A stretch of 64,000 bases of DNA, taken from NCBI GenBank assembly GCA_902800715.1, contig CADCFN010000008.1, forward strand, positions 1 through 64,000, in the 5' to 3' direction. This DNA comes from an uncultured Bacteroidales bacterium. GTDB lineage: Bacteria > Bacteroidota > Bacteroidia > Bacteroidales > Muribaculaceae. Shown piece after piece: positions 1 through 8,728 of the stretch; position 1 is the stretch's first letter; each line of letters starts with the position of its first letter. Position numbers and translations under genes: made by a program. The notes below the pieces were generated by a model. It searched no databases. It worked only from the letters and a program-made list of their open reading frames with translations, and was not told the origin of the DNA.

Positions 1-2313
1 ATCCAATAGTCAGCGGCGAAGATGCGCCAGTTCTTGTTTTGCCAAAAAATTTGTAGGTGAGATTTGTTCTCGCCGGCATCCAGTGTGGATCCATTGAGGC
101 GTTTTGACACGATGTTCCCTACATAGGAGGCTCCCCAGTTGCCCTTCCGGAACTGAATGGCATAGTAGAGCGGTGCCCACGTATGATGGTAGTGTCCGAT
201 AATGGGGCTACTGACCGTTTGACGAGAGACGTAGCCCCGAATGGTCACCGTCAGCACCTGACTCTTAAAGGGGCTAATGACCAACATGTATGACCCACCC
301 AAATCACTGCTATAGTTGGCATTTTCGTTCGTGCCCACAATATATTGCAGGCCGTTAATCTCTTGCTGGGTATAATAGCGGTTGATAGGAGAATCGGAAT
401 ATGAATAGTATAGTCCAACTTGGGTCTGTAGCCAGCTAAGGTTCCACTTGTGGATAAATTCTGACCGATAAGTGTTATAACTTTTCAGATACGGGTTGCC
501 AATTCTCAGCACTCCAGGAATGACGAGGCTGGCATTGTTGCTGAGTTGTGAGATAGCGGGCGTATTCGATTTTGACGAGGTAACCCACTGAAGGCTCATC
601 GTCTTTGATAGATTAGTACTCAGGATGAGTTTTGGTGTGAAGAGCCAATGAGAGTCGTGAGCATCAGTATTGTCTTGGGTCACTTGTGTGGCTCCTGCAC
701 CGATACGGTACATCAATTTTCCGAGATTGCCACTATACTCGGCATACATGTAGTGCTGATAGCTGGCTGATGAGTATTCATAGTCCTTATAGTCGGAAAG
801 CACATTACTTATGGTGGCGTTCGAACGCCCAAACGATCCACGATAGCCCAGGCTTAGGTTTCCCTTTTCCCACTTCTTCGTATAAGCCAATTCACCAATA
901 AAGGAGTACTTGTTGTTTTGCTGCTCTTGGTTGTCTGACAGCCATACCTCACCATCGTTGACAGCAACCTCCTCAGCCCAGTTCTTGCTGCTGTTGTGAT
1001 AATAGGTGCCCACGAGGTCGATCGACAGTTCTTGATTTTTAGGCAGCTTTTTTTGGACATACATGTTCAGGTCTGGACCAAATGTGTTCATGCGGCTGCC
1101 AAATTCGCCTTTCCCCGCAACTGAGGTGTTAAGTGTTGATGTGTTATGGATATCACTCTGTCCATCGCTATGCCTGTGGCTGAAGTGGGGCGTTGCCACA
1201 ATCTGTACCGCTATGTCGTCAGATTTGTTGTAGGTGTACTTGATGACGGGGTCGTTCCAAGTATAGCCAAATTTGTCGTGGGTCTTTTTTTGATAGTTGT
1301 AATGAACAGGATACGCTGGTGCTGCGTCGTCGGGAAGGTACCTTTGCAGTGTATAGTCGTAAGTCTGCTCACCAAAGCGCTTTGAATAGTCTCTCATGTT
1401 GAACAAATAAGAGAGTGAAAACTGATGGTTGCCCGAAGTCAGGTTCAGGTAGGCCGCATCGTTTGTAAAGCCCGTCGTGAAGGCTGTACTTGCCTCGATG
1501 CCTGCATTGATGCCAGTCTCCATCCGCTTGGTAATCACGTTGATGAGTGTTCCGGCTTCGGCATAGCGGGCTGGTGGAATGTTGTAATATTCTACCCTTG
1601 AGATCTTGTCTGCAGGAATGCCTTTTAAGTCAATGTCTGATGCTGCTACGCCATTGATCAGTATCTTCACGCTGCCGCCGTCCATTCGCTGAATCTTATT
1701 GCTCATGGACTGACTTATCCACATAGTTCATGATACGGGTGCCCTCTACTGTCACACCGTTGATGATATACTCAGCAGGCCGCATCTGGATTGTGCCAAT
1801 ATCGCCAACCTCGCAATTACGATAGTCGGTGCGATAGCCGACAAAACTGCACTTTACGACGACACGTTTGGCCTCAGTAGGAATCACAAAGCGGCCGCTC
1901 TCATTGCTGACGCCTCCTGAGAGCAGCGTTGAGTCGGCAGGGTTAAGAATAGCAATGGTTGCATATGCCAATGGCTGGCCTTGTTCATCGACGATGGTCC
2001 CCTTCAAGTGGTGCTCGGTCTTGTTGATGCACTCTACATAGATTTCGCCGTTCTCGCCCTGAGTCATGCGGATGGGGTAGAAGCCTATCATCTGGCGGAT
2101 AGCCTCGGGAACGGGTTTGTTCTTGACGTGGGTGGTAATAGTGAAGTCCTCCAACTCGTTATAGAGGAAATAGATGGTGTAATCGCGGGATTCTTCTGCC
2201 AGCTGGCGCAGCGCGTCGCTCATCGACACGTCGCGGTAGTTGCGGGTCACACGTTGGGCCTGTGCTGCGACAAGGGTCATGCAGCACACAAGGAAAATGA
2301 TGGCTTTTCTCAT
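1..2313 (-). pseudogene. Outer-membrane beta-barrel receptor (TonB-dependent type), frame-broken and cut by the window edge
   Basis: The N-terminal 205 codons read as a signal peptide ending near AQAQ, an STN-like domain (about residues 22-95) and a carboxypeptidase-regulatory-like domain (about 100-190). The frame stops at 1696 just after DKSVHEQ. From about 1706 down to 1, a second frame (two bases off) reads on without a stop. It starts MSNKIQRMDGGSVKILING, continues through a plug remnant (EYYNIPPARYAEAGTLINV) and then a long beta-barrel-like stretch. In relatives, as I recall them, about 30 residues lie between the DKSV and NKI motifs; here they are missing. I therefore infer an internal out-of-frame deletion, not a single-base error. 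The gene follows the FecR-like gene by 4 bp and would have been the regulated receptor of this sigma/anti-sigma set. The 3' end lies outside the window. Confidence 0.75.
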
Positions 2314-2317
2314 GGTC

Positions 2318-2995
2318 TTACTGCACGATTAATCGGTTATCTGTTTGCTCAATGGTTACGCTCTCAAAATGGCTCATGTCCTCCAGCACCTTTTCCAGGC
2401 CGTCGCCCTTGTTCCACACGAAGTGGAAACGCAGGTTGCGGGCCTCCTCGTTCTGGAACTCGGCCGTGATGCCGTAGTAGGTCGCTATCTCGCCGAGCAT
2501 CTGCTCCAGCGGGGTGTTGTCAAACACCACAGGCGCTTCGTTCTCGGTCGCTGACGTGTCGGCCACGCCAAGGCGAGGCCCTACAGCATCCGCTTCGGCT
2601 TGGGCAGGTGTGGTGATATTTTCAGTCGTTTGTTTTGATTTGTCAGTAGCGGTGAAATGGCGCACGGTGTAAACCGTTGCCCATGCGATGCCCGACATCA
2701 TCAGCACGCCAATCACTGTCGCTGCCACTCTTTGCCACAGGCGTCCGTGCTTTTGCGTTGCCAGATGCGTTTGCTCGAATTGCTGCCAGGCCTTGTCCAC
2801 GTCCACGGGTAGGGGCAGGCTGCGCTGGCTGCCGCGGGCTCGGGCGGCCTGGGTGAGACTGCGGTAGAACTCGCGCGTCTCGTCGTCATGGTTGACGGTA
2901 TCCATGATTTCTTGTTCGCTGTAACGCTCGGGATGATCCAGCATTGCCAGCAGACGGTCGATGTTGTTGTTCGTTTCCATTGCGGTTGGTGTCAT
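2318..2995 (-). CDS. Short FecR-like anti-sigma protein with C-terminal DUF4974-like domain
   Basis: A 225-residue protein. A charged cytoplasmic N-terminus (about 1-85) precedes one membrane segment (about 90-112, VAATVIGVLMMSGIAWATVY). A linker and a C-terminal DUF4974-like domain follow (FDNTPLEQMLGEIATYYGI to the end). The central FecR domain present in full-length members (for example the one at 39549) is absent, so the protein is shorter than usual. I chose the ATG that overlaps the sigma stop codon in TAATG, which predicts translational coupling; an ATG at 2980 is the alternative. By family logic it would hold or activate the upstream sigma factor in response to the receptor downstream. 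How it senses the receptor without the FecR domain is unclear. Confidence 0.75.
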   Translation of the reverse strand: MTPTAMETNNNIDRLLAMLDHPERYSEQEIMDTVNHDDETREFYRSLTQAARARGSQRSLPLPVDVDKAWQQFEQTHLATQKHGRLWQRVAATVIGVLMMSGIAWATVYTVRHFTATDKSKQTTENITTPAQAEADAVGPRLGVADTSATENEAPVVFDNTPLEQMLGEIATYYGITAEFQNEEARNLRFHFVWNKGDGLEKVLEDMSHFESVTIEQTDNRLIVQ

Positions 2996-3492
2996 TAGAT
3001 TAAACTCTTGATGCGATTGATACACTGACGCAAGTACTTATAGACGGCGCCCACGCTTATGTCAAGACGTGTGGCGATTTCCTGGAAGGTCAATTCCTCG
3101 TCAAAGCGCAGGCGGAAGATGGTGCGTTGCGGCTCCTCAATCTCGCCATCTACGATGGCGTTAATCCGGTTGAGGTCGGTCAGCACTTCATCGATAGGGC
3201 GCGAGTCATCCGCCTCGTCCAGTGGATGGAGATGCTTAAAGCGTTCCCGCAACTGCATTTTCCTGATTTGGTTCAGGCAGCCGTTGCGCACGGCGCTCAT
3301 CAAGTAGGCCTCAGTCTTATTGCCCGTCATCTGGTACTCATTTTCCAGCAGGCGGGCAAACACGTCTTGGACCACGTCCTGGGCCTCGGCATCATCGTGC
3401 AGCAAGGTTCTGGCCAGATGTATCATCTTGCCGTAATGTTGCCTGAACAGGCCCTCAAGTATGCTCTCACACTCACGTGAGACTTTTTTCAT
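2995..3492 (-). CDS. ECF-type RNA polymerase sigma-70 factor (FecI-like)
   Basis: A 165-residue protein with sigma region 2 (LARTLLHDDAEAQDVVQDVF) and region 4 (EELTFQEIATRLDISVGAVY) in normal order and at normal ECF length. It starts at MKKVSRE. An in-frame ATG at 3609 would add 39 residues unlike the family. A TAnnTTTG -7 element (TAATTTTG, complement of 3633-3640) would serve either start, while another (TACTTTTG) abuts the chosen ATG. The gene heads a sigma / FecR-like / receptor set. Because the receptor is broken, the regulatory pair may now be orphaned. Confidence 0.85.
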   Translation of the reverse strand: MKKVSRECESILEGLFRQHYGKMIHLARTLLHDDAEAQDVVQDVFARLLENEYQMTGNKTEAYLMSAVRNGCLNQIRKMQLRERFKHLHPLDEADDSRPIDEVLTDLNRINAIVDGEIEEPQRTIFRLRFDEELTFQEIATRLDISVGAVYKYLRQCINRIKSLI

Positions 3493-3608
3493 GGCAAAAG
3501 TACCCAAAATCCAATGCTCCACAATCCTCAGAATGGTGTTTTTCAGCAAGAATAAGGTATTTGTGGCAAAAAAAGGAGGTGTATCATAATTGAAACTGGT
3601 ATCATTCA

Positions 3609-3629
3609 TTGAGCTTCGCTCGAGAAATC
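3609..3629 (+). repeat. Triloop hairpin followed by GAAATC (copy 1 of 3)
   Basis: Six-base stem (TTGAGC/GCTCGA, one G-T pair) with loop TTC, directly followed by GAAATC. The same layout with a different but paired stem occurs at 36197-36217 and, inverted, at 36666-36686. Confidence 0.6.
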
Positions 3630-3632
3630 TAA

Positions 3633-3640
3633 CAAAATTA
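3633..3640 (-). promoter_or_regulatory. Possible -7 element of the 3492 sigma gene
   Basis: The minus strand reads TAATTTTG, matching the Bacteroidetes TAnnTTTG box. No clear TTTG -33 box lies at the expected spacing. It would give a leader of about 130 nt for the start at 3492. Confidence 0.4.
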
Positions 3641-3676
3641 TATTTTATTTTTCGGCCGTTAGGCCGATTAAAAACC

Positions 3677-3714
3677 AGAGACGCAATCGCTGAGAAATCA
3701 GTGGTTGCGTCTCT
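3677..3714 (-). terminator. Terminator after the first GH97 gene
   Basis: A 10-bp perfect stem (AGAGACGCAA / TTGCGTCTCT) with a second inner stem (CTGA/TCAG). It lies 20 bp past the stop codon of the GH97 gene. A smaller hairpin (TCGGCC/GGCCGA) sits further downstream. Confidence 0.7.
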
Positions 3715-3734
3715 TTATCTCTTGTGTTGGGAGA

Positions 3735-6008
3735 TTACATCTCGCGGATGGTGATGCCGAAGCCGCCTGAGCGTGCCATGCGCAGCTTCATGACGGTCTT
3801 GGCGGTGACCTTTTTGCGGGTGATGGTATAGGCCTGCGGATTGGTCTCGTAGTCTGCGTCCTTGGCGTCGGCATAGATGGTGGCCTCATACTTGACGCCA
3901 GGTTTCAGGAAGTCGAGCTTGAACGATACCTCGCGTGCATCTTCGCCGTTGATGCCGCCCACGTACCACACGTCCCTCGGCTTGGCGTTCCTGAGGTCTG
4001 CGGCAGTGGCTCCGTCGGGCAGGGCATAGATGAACTTGGTCACGCTGTTAACCACATCCTTCTTGCCATCGGGCAGTTTGGCGACGCCTTCAGATGCCTT
4101 GTTGAGTGTGGAGAGCTTGGGATGGCGTGCGGTGACCATATATTCTCCTGGCTCGGCCATCAGGTAGATGCTCTTGTCCCAATCCACTGCCACGTCCTTG
4201 ATGAACTGGAAGGCGTCCATAAAGCGGGCATAGTTCTCGGGCAGGTCGGCAGCCATCTGCAGGGGAGAGTAGAAAGTGACATAGAGTCCCAACTGATTGC
4301 AGATGGTGTGACGCATCTTGTCGGCCCAACCGCTGACTTTCTCCAGGTCCATCTCGAAGATGCCGGGCGTGAAGTCCATGGGTCCTCCCTGCAGGCGGGT
4401 AAAGGGATAGACGGTGGTCTGGCCCGGGTCGATGCCGGTCCGGAATTCGTTGCCCATGGCGCTCTCGTTGCCAATCATGTTGGGCCAGGTGCGGCACAGT
4501 CCCGTGGGACGCACTGCCTCATGGGCGTTGACCATGATGCGGTGCTTGGCAGCCTCGGTGATGGCGTAGTGGTAGTGGTTGATGAGCGGCTGGCTGTAGT
4601 GGTACTCGCCGTAGGGGATGATTTTGCCCACATAGCCGCTCTTGACAGCGTCATAGCCATACTTGTTCATCAAGTCGTAGGCTTGTTCCATCCAGCGCTC
4701 ATAGTTGACCGTCGATGATGAACTCTCGTGGTGCATGATGAGGCGGATGCCCTTCTTGTGGGCATAGGCGTTGAGGGCAGGCAGGTCAAAGTCGGGATAA
4801 GGGGTGATGAAGTCGAAGACAAAATCCTTCTGCTTGCCGTACCAGTCTTCCCATCCTTCGTTCCAGCCCTCGATGAGGAGGGCGTCAAAACCGTTCTCGG
4901 CGGCAAAATCAATGTAGCGGCGCACGTTCTCGTTGTTGGCACCGTGCTTGCCATGAGGGGTTGAGTGGGCATAATCGGTCTTGCCCAGTTGCACCGAGGG
5001 GTAGTCATTGGTGTAGGACCACTGGCTCTTGCCGCTAATCATCTCCCACCACACACCCATATACTTGGTGGGGTGAATCCATGACACGTCCTTGATGGCG
5101 CAAGGCTCATTGAGGTTCAAGATGAGACGTGATGCGAGGACATCGGTGGCACTGCGGCGAACCATGATTGAGCGCCACGGTGTCTTGCAGGGAGCCTGCA
5201 TGCGGCCCTTGACGCCCTCAGCATCGGGAGTGAGCCAAGTGCGTAATACGAAGTTCTTGTCGTCCAGGTCGAGGTTGGTCGTGGGATAGTCCAGCACTGC
5301 GGCCTCGTGGATGTTGATGTAGAGCCCTTGGTCGGTCTTCATCTGCAAGGCAGTCTGGACGCCTGTGGGTGAGAAGGCTGTGTTGGGCCATCCGCAGCCC
5401 ACACGGACTTTGGGCGTCAACTCTCTCACTTGCGACAGGCGGGAGCGGGTGGGTCTGAATTCCTGGGTGGAATAGTCGCCGGGAATCCACCACGCGATGT
5501 GGTCGCCCGTGAGCGCAAACTGCGTCATTTCTTCCTGAATCATGAAATAGGTCAACGCATTTTCCATCGGGAACTCGTAGCGGAAGCCCATGCCGTCATC
5601 ATACAAGCGGAAGCGCACGTGCATGGCAACAGGTTTTTCTCCGTCACGAGCAGATGGCTGTTGCAGTTTTACCAGCAACTCGTTGTAGTGGTTGCGGATG
5701 GAGGCTTCCTCGCCCCACACCGGTTCCCACGTCTCGTCAAACGAGGACCGCTCTTGGTCAACGAAGACAAAGCCGCCTGTGAGCTGATGGCTGCCCTTGA
5801 GTTCGAAGCCGAGCCGTGATGGCAGGATGACCGCCTGACCGCCGAAATCCAGCGAATAGGTGGGGACACCGTCTGTCAGAGCAAACTTCATGACCAAATT
5901 CCCGTCGGGACTCGTCAAAGTGATTGCATCGCCAAGTTGGGCTGCACACGGAAGGGTTGCCAGAGCGACAATCGCCGCTATCAAAATGGTTTTGAATGGT
6001 TTCATCAT
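3735..6008 (-). CDS. Secreted GH97 alpha-glucosidase, inverting (SusB) type
   Basis: A 757-residue protein with signal peptide (TILIAAIVALATLPCAAQ). The GH97 fold reads through: N-terminal beta-sandwich, central barrel with GFDALLIEGWNEGWEDW, and C-terminal beta domain. Acids at residues 428 (MHHES), 497 (NAHEAVRP), 515 (GNESA) and 521 (MGNEF) have the same spacing as E439, E508, E526 and E532 of B. thetaiotaomicron SusB. The position that carries the nucleophile Asp in retaining members reads VKSGYVG. I therefore assign the inverting subfamily, which releases glucose from alpha-glucans in the periplasm. The gene stands alone with its own promoter and terminator, 6 kb from the starch locus. 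It lacks the paired upstream boxes found at 11919 and 15700, so it may be regulated differently. Confidence 0.93.
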   Translation of the reverse strand: MMKPFKTILIAAIVALATLPCAAQLGDAITLTSPDGNLVMKFALTDGVPTYSLDFGGQAVILPSRLGFELKGSHQLTGGFVFVDQERSSFDETWEPVWGEEASIRNHYNELLVKLQQPSARDGEKPVAMHVRFRLYDDGMGFRYEFPMENALTYFMIQEEMTQFALTGDHIAWWIPGDYSTQEFRPTRSRLSQVRELTPKVRVGCGWPNTAFSPTGVQTALQMKTDQGLYINIHEAAVLDYPTTNLDLDDKNFVLRTWLTPDAEGVKGRMQAPCKTPWRSIMVRRSATDVLASRLILNLNEPCAIKDVSWIHPTKYMGVWWEMISGKSQWSYTNDYPSVQLGKTDYAHSTPHGKHGANNENVRRYIDFAAENGFDALLIEGWNEGWEDWYGKQKDFVFDFITPYPDFDLPALNAYAHKKGIRLIMHHESSSSTVNYERWMEQAYDLMNKYGYDAVKSGYVGKIIPYGEYHYSQPLINHYHYAITEAAKHRIMVNAHEAVRPTGLCRTWPNMIGNESAMGNEFRTGIDPGQTTVYPFTRLQGGPMDFTPGIFEMDLEKVSGWADKMRHTICNQLGLYVTFYSPLQMAADLPENYARFMDAFQFIKDVAVDWDKSIYLMAEPGEYMVTARHPKLSTLNKASEGVAKLPDGKKDVVNSVTKFIYALPDGATAADLRNAKPRDVWYVGGINGEDAREVSFKLDFLKPGVKYEATIYADAKDADYETNPQAYTITRKKVTAKTVMKLRMARSGGFGITIREM

Positions 6009-6080
6009 AGTGGTTATATTTTTGTGAGTATCTTGTTTCTATAAACGGTCTAATCAATCGGGCCTTATCATTAATCTTTG

Positions 6081-6112
6081 CAAAGTTACGACATTTGTGT
6101 GGCAAATGCAAT
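6081..6112 (-). promoter_or_regulatory. Promoter of the first GH97 gene
   Basis: Minus strand: ATTG (complement of 6109-6112), a 20-bp spacer, then TAACTTTG (complement of 6081-6088). This is close to the TTTG-20-TAnnTTTG consensus and predicts a leader of about 65 nt. Confidence 0.65.
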
Positions 6113-6428
6113 ACCTTAACCACATGTTAATGTATCGTCCCCCTTTTAGTTTGTTCTTTACGGGTACTATCGACACGTTCTTTTGATTGGCAAAGCTATT
6201 GTTTTCTGTTGTTGATTTTGCAAGCTGGAAGCTTGCAATACTTCGACGAGAGGGTGGGGCGGAAATGTTAATGAAATGTTAACAGTAATTCTCGTCCTCC
6301 ACCGCACAAAGTTAAAACACCTGCCCCAAACCCTCAAGCACAAAAAGCTCAAAAGCAGAAAATCACATCAAAAAAACCGTCCCTATTTTACCTGATGTCC
6401 GTTAGAATAAGGTGTAAATGGCATGAAA
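6113..6428. other. Intergenic stretch without a convincing gene
   Basis: It holds an 8-bp-stem triloop hairpin (TGCAAGCT-GGA-AGCTTGCA, 6219-6237) and a second minus-strand TAACTTTG box (complement of 6307-6314) with a possible TTG 20 bp upstream. That box could start a long leader or a small RNA running toward the GH97 promoter. I see no credible coding sequence. Confidence 0.4.
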
Positions 6429-6462
6429 AAAGTCATCAACGGGAGGTCCTGTTGATGACTTT
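6429..6462 (-). terminator. Terminator after asd
   Basis: A 12-bp perfect stem (AAAGTCATCAAC / GTTGATGACTTT) with a 10-nt loop, followed on the minus strand by a short T run. It begins 22 bp past the asd stop codon. Confidence 0.85.
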
Positions 6463-6483
6463 AATGTATTGTGGACAGTTGGT

Positions 6484-7494
6484 TTATTTCTTGCGGTGGG
6501 CGATGAGGTATTGGCCGATTTGGACGGCGTTGAGGGCTGCGCCTTTCTTGATTTGGTCGCCGCAGAGCCAGAAGGTCAGGCCGTTGTCGCTGCTGGTGTC
6601 CTCGCGGATGCGCCCCACATAGACGGGATCCTTGCCCGAGCAGTCGATGGGCATGGGGTAGCGGTTGCTGCGCGGGTCATCCACGACAACGACGCCGGGA
6701 GCCAGTTGCAGGGCAGCGCGGGCCTCTTCGGGGGTGATGGGGTTCTCGCATTCAATCCACACGGCCTCGCTGTGGGCACGCATGACAGGCACGCGCACGC
6801 AGGTGGCACTCACGCGGATGTCGCTGTGCATGATTTTGCAGGTCTCCTTGACCATCTTCATCTCCTCGCGGGTATAGTCGTTGTCCATAAAGATGTCGAT
6901 GTGAGGAATGACGTTGTATGCCAGTTCGTGCTGGAAGTGGCGCACGGTCAGCTCGTCTTTGCCGACAGCGATTTCGCTGGTCTGCAGTGCCAATTCATAC
7001 ATGGCTTCCATGCCGGCACCGCTGGCAGCCTGATAGGTAGCCACCTGCACATTCTTGATGTGCGAGAGGTTGTCGAGCGGCTTGAGGGCAACGACCATGA
7101 TGATGGTCGAGCAGTTGGGATTGGCGATGATGTTGCGCGGGGTGTTGAGGGCATCCTCGCCATTCACTTCGGGCACCACCAGGGGCACATCGTCGTCCAT
7201 GCGGAAAGCGCTGCTGTTGTCAATCATGATGCAGCCGTGCTTGGTGATGGTGGTGGCGAACTCGCGTGCGGGCCCTGCTCCCATTGCCACGAAGGCGATG
7301 TCGATGTCCTTGAAGTCATCGTTGTGCTGGAGTAGTTTTACCACATAGTCCTTGCCACGGAACGTGAAAATGCGTCCTGCACTGCGCTCCGAGCCGAAGA
7401 GGACGAGTTCAGTCACGGGGAAATTTTGCTCATCGAGGACACGCATGAATTCCTGTCCCACAGCGCCGCTGGCGCCAACAATCGCAACCTTCAT
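6484..7494 (-). CDS. asd: Aspartate-semialdehyde dehydrogenase
   Basis: A 336-residue cytoplasmic enzyme that reduces beta-aspartyl phosphate to aspartate semialdehyde with NADPH, on the route to lysine, threonine, methionine and diaminopimelate. The N-terminal nucleotide-binding loop is [14 protein letters not shown]. The catalytic cysteine is C128 in NPNCST and the catalytic histidine is H241 in RAHSEAVW. Length and motifs fit the family. It lies downstream of argB but is separated by 355 bp of repeat-rich DNA, and I see no TAnnTTTG box in that gap. It may therefore be read from upstream genes or from a promoter I do not recognise. A strong terminator follows. Confidence 0.96.
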   Translation of the reverse strand: MKVAIVGASGAVGQEFMRVLDEQNFPVTELVLFGSERSAGRIFTFRGKDYVVKLLQHNDDFKDIDIAFVAMGAGPAREFATTITKHGCIMIDNSSAFRMDDDVPLVVPEVNGEDALNTPRNIIANPNCSTIIMVVALKPLDNLSHIKNVQVATYQAASGAGMEAMYELALQTSEIAVGKDELTVRHFQHELAYNVIPHIDIFMDNDYTREEMKMVKETCKIMHSDIRVSATCVRVPVMRAHSEAVWIECENPITPEEARAALQLAPGVVVVDDPRSNRYPMPIDCSGKDPVYVGRIREDTSSDNGLTFWLCGDQIKKGAALNAVQIGQYLIAHRKK

Positions 7495-7540
7495 TTGTTT
7501 AGTTTCTTGTTTAAAATGGGTTAATACTCAATATGTTGTT

Positions 7541-7645
7541 GAAGTTCGTCTTCGACGCACTCTTTTTCTGTTTGTGGGCACCAAGCTGCGCAGGTCTTCG
7601 ACCTGCTTGCATGGTGTTTCTCATTGAAGCCGGGTCTTCGACCCG
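7541..7645 (+). repeat. Dispersed hairpin element, copy A
   Basis: Three triloop hairpins in order: CGTC-TTC-GACG (7547-7557), GCAGGTC-TTC-GACCTGC (7590-7606) and CGGGTC-TTC-GACCCG (7631-7645), linked by conserved text (GCATGGTGTTTCTCATTGAA). A second copy lies inverted at 58652-58760, where the middle stem differs at several positions but still pairs. Confidence 0.8.
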
Positions 7646-7821
7646 TCATGCCTTTTCAAGGCTGTCTGCTGGTGGTCCTTCGCTCCGTTGTGCCTTTTCA
7701 AGGCTGTCTGCTGGTGGGTCTTCGACCCGTCGCGCCTTTTCAAGGCTGTCTGCTGGTGGATCATCGACCCGTCGTGCCTTTTCAAGGCTATTTGTTGGCG
7801 GGTCATCGACCCGTCGTGGGC
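7631..7821 (+). repeat. 42-bp tandem repeat, four full units and one partial
   Basis: Units start at 7631, 7673, 7715, 7757 and 7799 (partial). Each unit has two TTC/ATC-type triloop hairpins: GGGTC-TTC-GACCC, degenerate in unit 2, and GCCTT-TTC-AAGGC. Because 42 is divisible by 3, open frames run through on both strands, but these read as 14-residue repeats of no known kind. I treat the region as non-coding. The 3' hairpin of copy A forms the start of the first unit. Confidence 0.85.
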
Positions 7822-7849
7822 TTGGTGGTGCAAATCTCGTGCCAATCGG

Positions 7850-8620
7850 TTATGACTGGATGTGCGTGCCCTTGTTGGGATTACCCAGTTGTGACGGGCA
7901 GGTGATATAGACGTCTTTCACGCCGTGTTCGAGTGCGGTAAAGGCGTTGTCCAGTTTATTGTTGAACCAGTCTTTGATGATATCCATGTCGCGCAGGTTT
8001 TTGTACTGGGTGCGACGCAGGTTGGCAATCACGCTGTCGGGGTCGTCGGTATTGAGCAGCACACCTTTTCTCACAAAGCAGTAAATGAGCGTGATGTCAT
8101 AACGCAGTGCCAGTGCGCGGGCTATCTCGGCAGCCATGGCATCGGTCTCGTTGAACAGCAGGTTGCCGCGACCGTCATGGGTGATGGGCGCGAGCACGGG
8201 CACGATGCCGTTGTCGAGCAGGCGCGCAATACCCTCGGTATTGACATGACGCACCTGGCCCGTATCGCCCAGCTTGCCGTCGGGCAGACGGACACTGGTG
8301 ACGAGGTTCATATCGGCACCGGTAACACCCAGGGCGTTGACCTTGTTGCCCTGCAGCAAGGACACGAAGAGTCGGCTGACCAGTCCACCATAGACCATGG
8401 TGAGCAGTTTGAGTGTTCCTGCGTCCACTACTGGTCGGTCATTGATGAGTTTTGTCTTGATGCCCATTTTGTTCCCGATTTCCTGAGCCATCATGTTGCC
8501 GCTGAAGATGAGCATCTTTTTACCCTTGATGGCGGCAAACGCCTTGACAAAGGTGCGCAGTTCGTCGGCTTTCTCGACAATTTTTCCGCTGACTTTGACG
8601 ATGGTGAATTTCTCGTTCAT
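7850..8620 (-). CDS. argB: Acetylglutamate kinase family (N-acylglutamate kinase)
   Basis: A 256-residue amino-acid kinase. It has the N-terminal lysine/glycine motif (IVKVSGKIVE), the substrate loop (LGVTGADMNLV) and the C-terminal ATP site region (ITLIYCFVRKGVL). It phosphorylates N-acylglutamate in arginine biosynthesis. In Bacteroides the natural acyl group is succinyl, so the substrate here may be N-succinylglutamate (family knowledge, not visible in the sequence). It has the same orientation as prfB upstream and asd downstream. No other arginine gene is in the window. Confidence 0.9.
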   Translation of the reverse strand: MNEKFTIVKVSGKIVEKADELRTFVKAFAAIKGKKMLIFSGNMMAQEIGNKMGIKTKLINDRPVVDAGTLKLLTMVYGGLVSRLFVSLLQGNKVNALGVTGADMNLVTSVRLPDGKLGDTGQVRHVNTEGIARLLDNGIVPVLAPITHDGRGNLLFNETDAMAAEIARALALRYDITLIYCFVRKGVLLNTDDPDSVIANLRRTQYKNLRDMDIIKDWFNNKLDNAFTALEHGVKDVYITCPSQLGNPNKGTHIQS

Positions 8621-8635
8621 ATTATTGTTTTTTAG

Positions 8636-8670
8636 TTTCTAGTCCCTAGTCCCTAGTTTCTAGTTTCTAG
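8636..8670 (+). repeat. AGTTNNN heptad tract (5 units)
   Basis: Five in-phase heptads: AGTTTCT, AGTCCCT twice, AGTTTCT twice. Lies between prfB and argB. The rest of the gap (8671-8728) shows nothing I can name. Confidence 0.75.
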
Positions 8671-8728
8671 TAATGGGTTGTTCTAAAATGATGTGCCTTG
8701 GAATAAGGCTGGTGGTAGTGCCTCAGGC

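Noticed and set aside
1690-1720. Programmed frameshift in the receptor gene
   Set aside because: No slippery run is seen and the protein would still lack about 30 residues expected at this point.
6167-6352. 61-codon minus-strand frame upstream of the first GH97 gene
   Set aside because: Composition is unlike the real genes and the frame spans a hairpin; I treat the region as intergenic.
7631-7821. Possible CRISPR array
   Set aside because: The 42-bp units are contiguous, with no variable spacers of regular length, and no cas gene is near.
7533-7910. Open frames through the 42-bp repeats on both strands (14-residue repeats)
   Set aside because: They exist because 42 is a multiple of 3 and run on both strands. 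The DNA is better explained by hairpin units, and the frames overlap the end of argB.
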